From contig CABRZK010000099.1 in NCBI GenBank assembly GCA_902475415.1, positions 1 through 8,277 on the forward strand: a stretch of DNA of 8,277 bases, given 5' to 3'. A program made the position numbers and the translations under genes. How positions within the stretch are numbered: position 1 is the first letter of the stretch; each line of letters begins with the position of its first letter. The notes under the pieces are model-generated. The model made no database searches, was not told the DNA's origin, and worked only from the letters and a program-made list of their open reading frames with translations. This document shows, one piece after another, positions 6,521 to 8,277 of this stretch. The DNA is from an uncultured Eubacterium sp. (GTDB taxonomy: Bacteria > Bacillota > Clostridia > Lachnospirales > Lachnospiraceae).

Positions 6521-6752
6521 TCTCAGTCGAGAAGACTCCAACTTCTGCAAGTGGTAAGTAACAACAAGTCTTTCTCAGTGGGATTACAATCTCCAACTGA
6601 GATAAATGCTCCGCGGGGGCGCACATTGTCTGGGAGACAATGGTTTTGCGCCGACCGAAACGAAGTGTAGATGTGCAGTGATTCTGAGAAGAATATGTCA
6701 GCTTTCGCTGACCAGAATCACGCACCAAGTCTCACGTGCGTTCGACTTGAAT
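6491..6752 (-). ncRNA. Candidate structured RNA (or RNA-like palindromic repeat), unknown family
   Basis: No protein gene is credible here, yet almost every segment pairs. Plus-strand coordinates: CAAGTC/GACTTG (6726-6731 with 6744-6749); GTGC and GTGATTCTG (6673-6686) with CAGAATCAC and GCAC (6713-6725), enclosing GTCAGC/GCTGAC (6697-6712); GGCGCA (6618-6623) with TGCGCC (6647-6652), enclosing CATTGTCT/AGACAATG (6624-6642); an 11-bp stem 6517-6527 with 6596-6606, enclosing 6529-6537 with 6567-6576 and a small hairpin 6538-6554; then the 12-bp terminal hairpin. I favour the minus strand: the loop at 6703-6706 then reads GAAA (a GNRA tetraloop), a -10-like box precedes the first helix, and the last hairpin has a U-rich tail. 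It lacks the hallmark motifs of SRP RNA, RNase P RNA, 6S RNA or tmRNA. It could instead be the structured 3' UTR of dtd, or one copy of a dispersed repeat. Confidence 0.5.
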
Positions 6753-6758
6753 TTGCTC

Positions 6759-6787
6759 ATAATACTATAAATAAAAGGTGTTTACGA
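6759..6787 (-). promoter_or_regulatory. Weak candidate promoter for the structured RNA
   Basis: On the minus strand TATTAT (6759-6764) is 5 of 6 to the -10 consensus and would start transcription near 6752, just before the first helix. The hexamer 17 nt upstream (TCGTAA, 6782-6787) matches only 3 of 6 -35 positions. The rest of the gap to dtd (6788-6839) is AT-rich and shows no clear terminator for dtd. Confidence 0.3.
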
Positions 6788-6839
6788 TGAATTTTTTCAC
6801 TCGCCAATGACAGAAATTTTCCTGACATGCTTTTTATTA

Positions 6840-7292
6840 TTATTTCATAAGTTCATCGGAATCCAGCACAATGGTAAACGGTCCATCATTCATCAGTTCT
6901 ACTTTCATATCTGCACCAAAGCTTCCTGTCTCTACAACCGGAAGTTCTTTTTTGCATGCCGCAATAATATATTCATATAAGCTGTTTGCAAGATCTGGAT
7001 TTCCTGCCTTGATAAAGGACGGACGATTTCCTTTTTTGCAGTCTGCATATAAGGTAAACTGGGAGATTAGCAGCAATTCACCATCCACATCTTTAAGTGC
7101 CAGATTGGTTTTTCCATTTTCATCCTCAAAAATACGCATGCCAATCAGTTTTTTTATCATTTTGTCTGCAATCTCAGTATTATCTTCCTCAGAAACACCA
7201 ATTAAAACCAAAAATCCTTTCCCGATTTTTCCAATTACTTCGTTGTCTACTGTCACAGAAGCGTGCTGTACACGCTGAATTACAAATTTCAT
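6840..7292 (-). CDS. dtd: D-aminoacyl-tRNA deacylase
   Basis: Cytosolic proofreading enzyme that hydrolyses D-amino acids (such as D-Tyr) and mis-charged glycine from tRNA. It has 150 residues, the normal DTD length, starting MKFVIQRVQHASVTVD. Both signature motifs are intact: SQFTLY at 77-82, with the key Thr80, and NDGPFT at 135-140, containing the Gly137-Pro138 cis-peptide motif that lines the active site and screens chirality. The start is the ATG at 7290-7292 with AAAGGA about 10 nt upstream. It is transcribed toward the structured element and away from ttcA. In many Firmicutes dtd follows relA; here it stands alone on its strand. Confidence 0.97.
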   Translation of the reverse strand: MKFVIQRVQHASVTVDNEVIGKIGKGFLVLIGVSEEDNTEIADKMIKKLIGMRIFEDENGKTNLALKDVDGELLLISQFTLYADCKKGNRPSFIKAGNPDLANSLYEYIIAACKKELPVVETGSFGADMKVELMNDGPFTIVLDSDELMK

Positions 7293-7369
7293 ACGTTTAA
7301 AATCCTTTCTTCATAATCTTTTAAAACAGCGAAGCGAATGGTACGTTCTTATCATTGCCCATTTCACTC

Positions 7370-7420
7370 AAACACATGTTTTTCTAAACAAAAATCTAAA
7401 CAAATGTTCGGAACTGTTTA
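7370..7420. repeat. Cluster of AAACA half-sites upstream of ttcA
   Basis: TCTAAACAAA occurs twice (7383-7392 and 7395-7404), 12 bp apart. It is flanked by a small palindrome AAACA-CA-TGTTT (7370-7381) and an inverted TGTTTA (7415-7420) that overlaps the predicted ttcA -35 box. This may be an operator array, but the motif is simple and AT-rich and no regulator can be assigned. The remainder of the dtd-ttcA gap (7293-7369) shows nothing I can support. Confidence 0.3.
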
Positions 7421-7445
7421 CCAAAACGTCAAAATATGTTATCAT
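7417..7445 (+). promoter_or_regulatory. Putative ttcA promoter with extended -10
   Basis: TTTACC (7417-7422) and TATCAT (7440-7445) are 17 nt apart. TG at 7437-7438, one base before the -10, makes an extended -10 element. Start of transcription would be near 7452, about 44 nt before the ttcA ATG. Confidence 0.55.
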
Positions 7446-7495
7446 TCTAAAGGACTTTTAATCAAAAATCAATACTGAAACGAGGAATCGATATT

Positions 7496-8221
7496 ATGAA
7501 ATTGCAGCAGCTACTAAGTCTTACCAGAAAAGCAGTAGATACTTACCGCTTAATTGACGAAGGAGATCATATTGCCATCGGTGTATCCGGAGGAAAGGAT
7601 TCTCTCGCATTACTATATGCCCTGCATGGTTTGCAATGTTTTTATCCAAAGCATTTTTCTCTGACAGCGGTCAGTGTGGATCTTGGATTGGAAGGATTTG
7701 ATCTGAGTCCGGTGACACAACTTTGTGATGAGCTTGGCATCTCACATCATATCGTAAAAACACAAATTGGACAGATTGTATTTGAAGAACGCAAAGAAAA
7801 GAATCCTTGTTCCCTGTGTGCAAAAATGCGAAAAGGTGCATTATACAATGCTGTAAAAGAACTTGGTTGTAATAAAGTGGCTTATGCACATCATAAAGAT
7901 GATTTTATTGAAACTATGATGATGTCACTGATTTATGAAGGACATTTTTATTGTTTTCCTCCAAAAACATATTTAGACCGCATGGATCTGACAATCATCC
8001 GCCCATTTCTGTATGTAGAAGAAGCAGATGTGATCGGTTTCAAAAATAAATATAATCTTCCGGTAGTGAAAAATCCATGTCCAGCGGATGGTGCCACAAG
8101 ACGAGCATATATCAAACAGCTTATCCGAACTATCAACCATGAAAATCCAGGAGCAAAGACGCGCCTGTTTACCGCACTGGTCAATGGGCATATTCCGGAC
8201 TGGGAAGAGCAGAATGAGTAA
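7496..8221 (+). CDS. ttcA: TtcA-family tRNA 2-thiolation ATPase (PP-loop protein)
   Basis: Adenylates and thiolates a tRNA base; in TtcA the target is cytidine 32, using an iron-sulfur cluster. The 241-residue protein has the N-type PP-loop SGGKDS at 31-36, a CxxC pair at C105-C108 (NPCSLCAKMRKGALY), the family stretch AYAHHKDDFIETMMMSL (129-145), and a third cysteine C195 in NPCPADG. This matches the three-cysteine cluster ligation of TtcA. It lacks the N- and C-terminal zinc-finger CxxC pairs of TtuA/Ncs6, which argues against s2U54 or s2U34 enzymes. It is shorter than E. coli TtcA (about 310 residues), as in the compact Firmicute form. GAGGAA lies 8 nt before the ATG. The exact base modified is inferred from family, not visible. 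Confidence 0.88.
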   Translation: MKLQQLLSLTRKAVDTYRLIDEGDHIAIGVSGGKDSLALLYALHGLQCFYPKHFSLTAVSVDLGLEGFDLSPVTQLCDELGISHHIVKTQIGQIVFEERKEKNPCSLCAKMRKGALYNAVKELGCNKVAYAHHKDDFIETMMMSLIYEGHFYCFPPKTYLDRMDLTIIRPFLYVEEADVIGFKNKYNLPVVKNPCPADGATRRAYIKQLIRTINHENPGAKTRLFTALVNGHIPDWEEQNE

Positions 8222-8277
8222 CATTTTATCGCTGATAAAAGAAAAAGCAGTATCCAAACACAATTTTTTAGAAAGAA
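8214..8277 (+). CDS. Start of an unidentified gene overlapping ttcA (cut by window end)
   Basis: An ATG at 8214-8216 overlaps the last 8 bp of ttcA (stop at 8219-8221) in another frame and stays open for 21 codons to the window edge: MSNILSLIKEKAVSKHNFLE then R. A GGAAGAG sequence just upstream (8202-8208) could serve as the ribosome site. The overlap implies translational coupling with ttcA. Too little is visible to name a family, and the ORF could close shortly outside the window. Confidence 0.5.
   Translation, partial: MSNILSLIKEKAVSKHNFLER

Noticed and set aside
6453..6728. 91-codon open frame on the minus strand (TTG start) through the structured region
   Set aside because: It runs through long perfect palindromes and the terminal hairpin, has no ribosome site, and its sequence is low in plausible domain character. 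Openness looks incidental to a structured RNA or repeat.
6491..6752. SRP RNA, 6S RNA, tmRNA, RNase P RNA or a T-box
   Set aside because: Size is near some of these, but their diagnostic motifs (SRP domain IV loop, tRNA-like ends, RNase P core, T-box TGGNACCGCG) are absent on both strands.
6800..6835. Near-palindrome around TGACAG...CTGACA as a dtd terminator
   Set aside because: The arms are not true reverse complements (CTGTCA would be needed), so no stable hairpin forms.

Overview
This looks like chromosomal DNA of a low-GC anaerobic Firmicute. Lachnospiraceae-type gut Clostridia (Blautia, Dorea or Roseburia relatives) is my best guess. It rests on AT-rich intergenic DNA, Shine-Dalgarno-led genes, a LysR/YedE/TusA/DUF3343 cluster and a manganese riboswitch ahead of a P-type ATPase. 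It is an inference from gene content, not a database match.

Region 1 (1-2399) is a chalcogen (selenium or sulfur) handling cluster. A LysR-type regulator, cut by the window's left edge, reads leftward. From a shared 205-bp control region, a YedE-family membrane transporter, a 72-residue TusA-like carrier with the CPxP motif, and a DUF3343 putative Se/S carrier read rightward. The control region holds two face-to-face promoters and several perfect dyads. One is a 36-bp interrupted dyad centred about 62 bp upstream of the predicted yedE start, where LysR proteins usually bind.

Region 2 (2447-6520) is a metal-homeostasis unit. A sigma-A-type promoter leads straight into a yybP-ykoY (Mn2+) riboswitch. 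The 3' strand of its P1 helix is also part of a 15-bp intrinsic terminator, so the leader is a transcriptional ON switch. It controls an 878-residue P2-type cation ATPase, probably a Mn2+ exporter, followed 9 bp later by an AI-2E-family (PF01594) membrane protein. A perfect 12-bp hairpin closes the unit; the AI-2E stop codon lies in its loop.

Region 3 (6491-6839) has no convincing protein gene. About 260 bp are packed with nested helices, several perfect, at higher GC than the flanks. On the minus strand it has a GAAA tetraloop, a -10-like box just before the first helix, and a GC hairpin followed by a U-rich tail at the other end. I read it as a candidate structured RNA gene or RNA-like palindromic repeat. 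It is the best novelty candidate in the window.

Region 4 (6840-8277) holds dtd (D-aminoacyl-tRNA deacylase) on the minus strand. Divergent from it are a TtcA-type tRNA 2-thiolation enzyme and the first 21 codons of a gene that overlaps its stop. There are no tRNA or rRNA genes, CRISPR arrays, insertion sequences or phage genes in the window.
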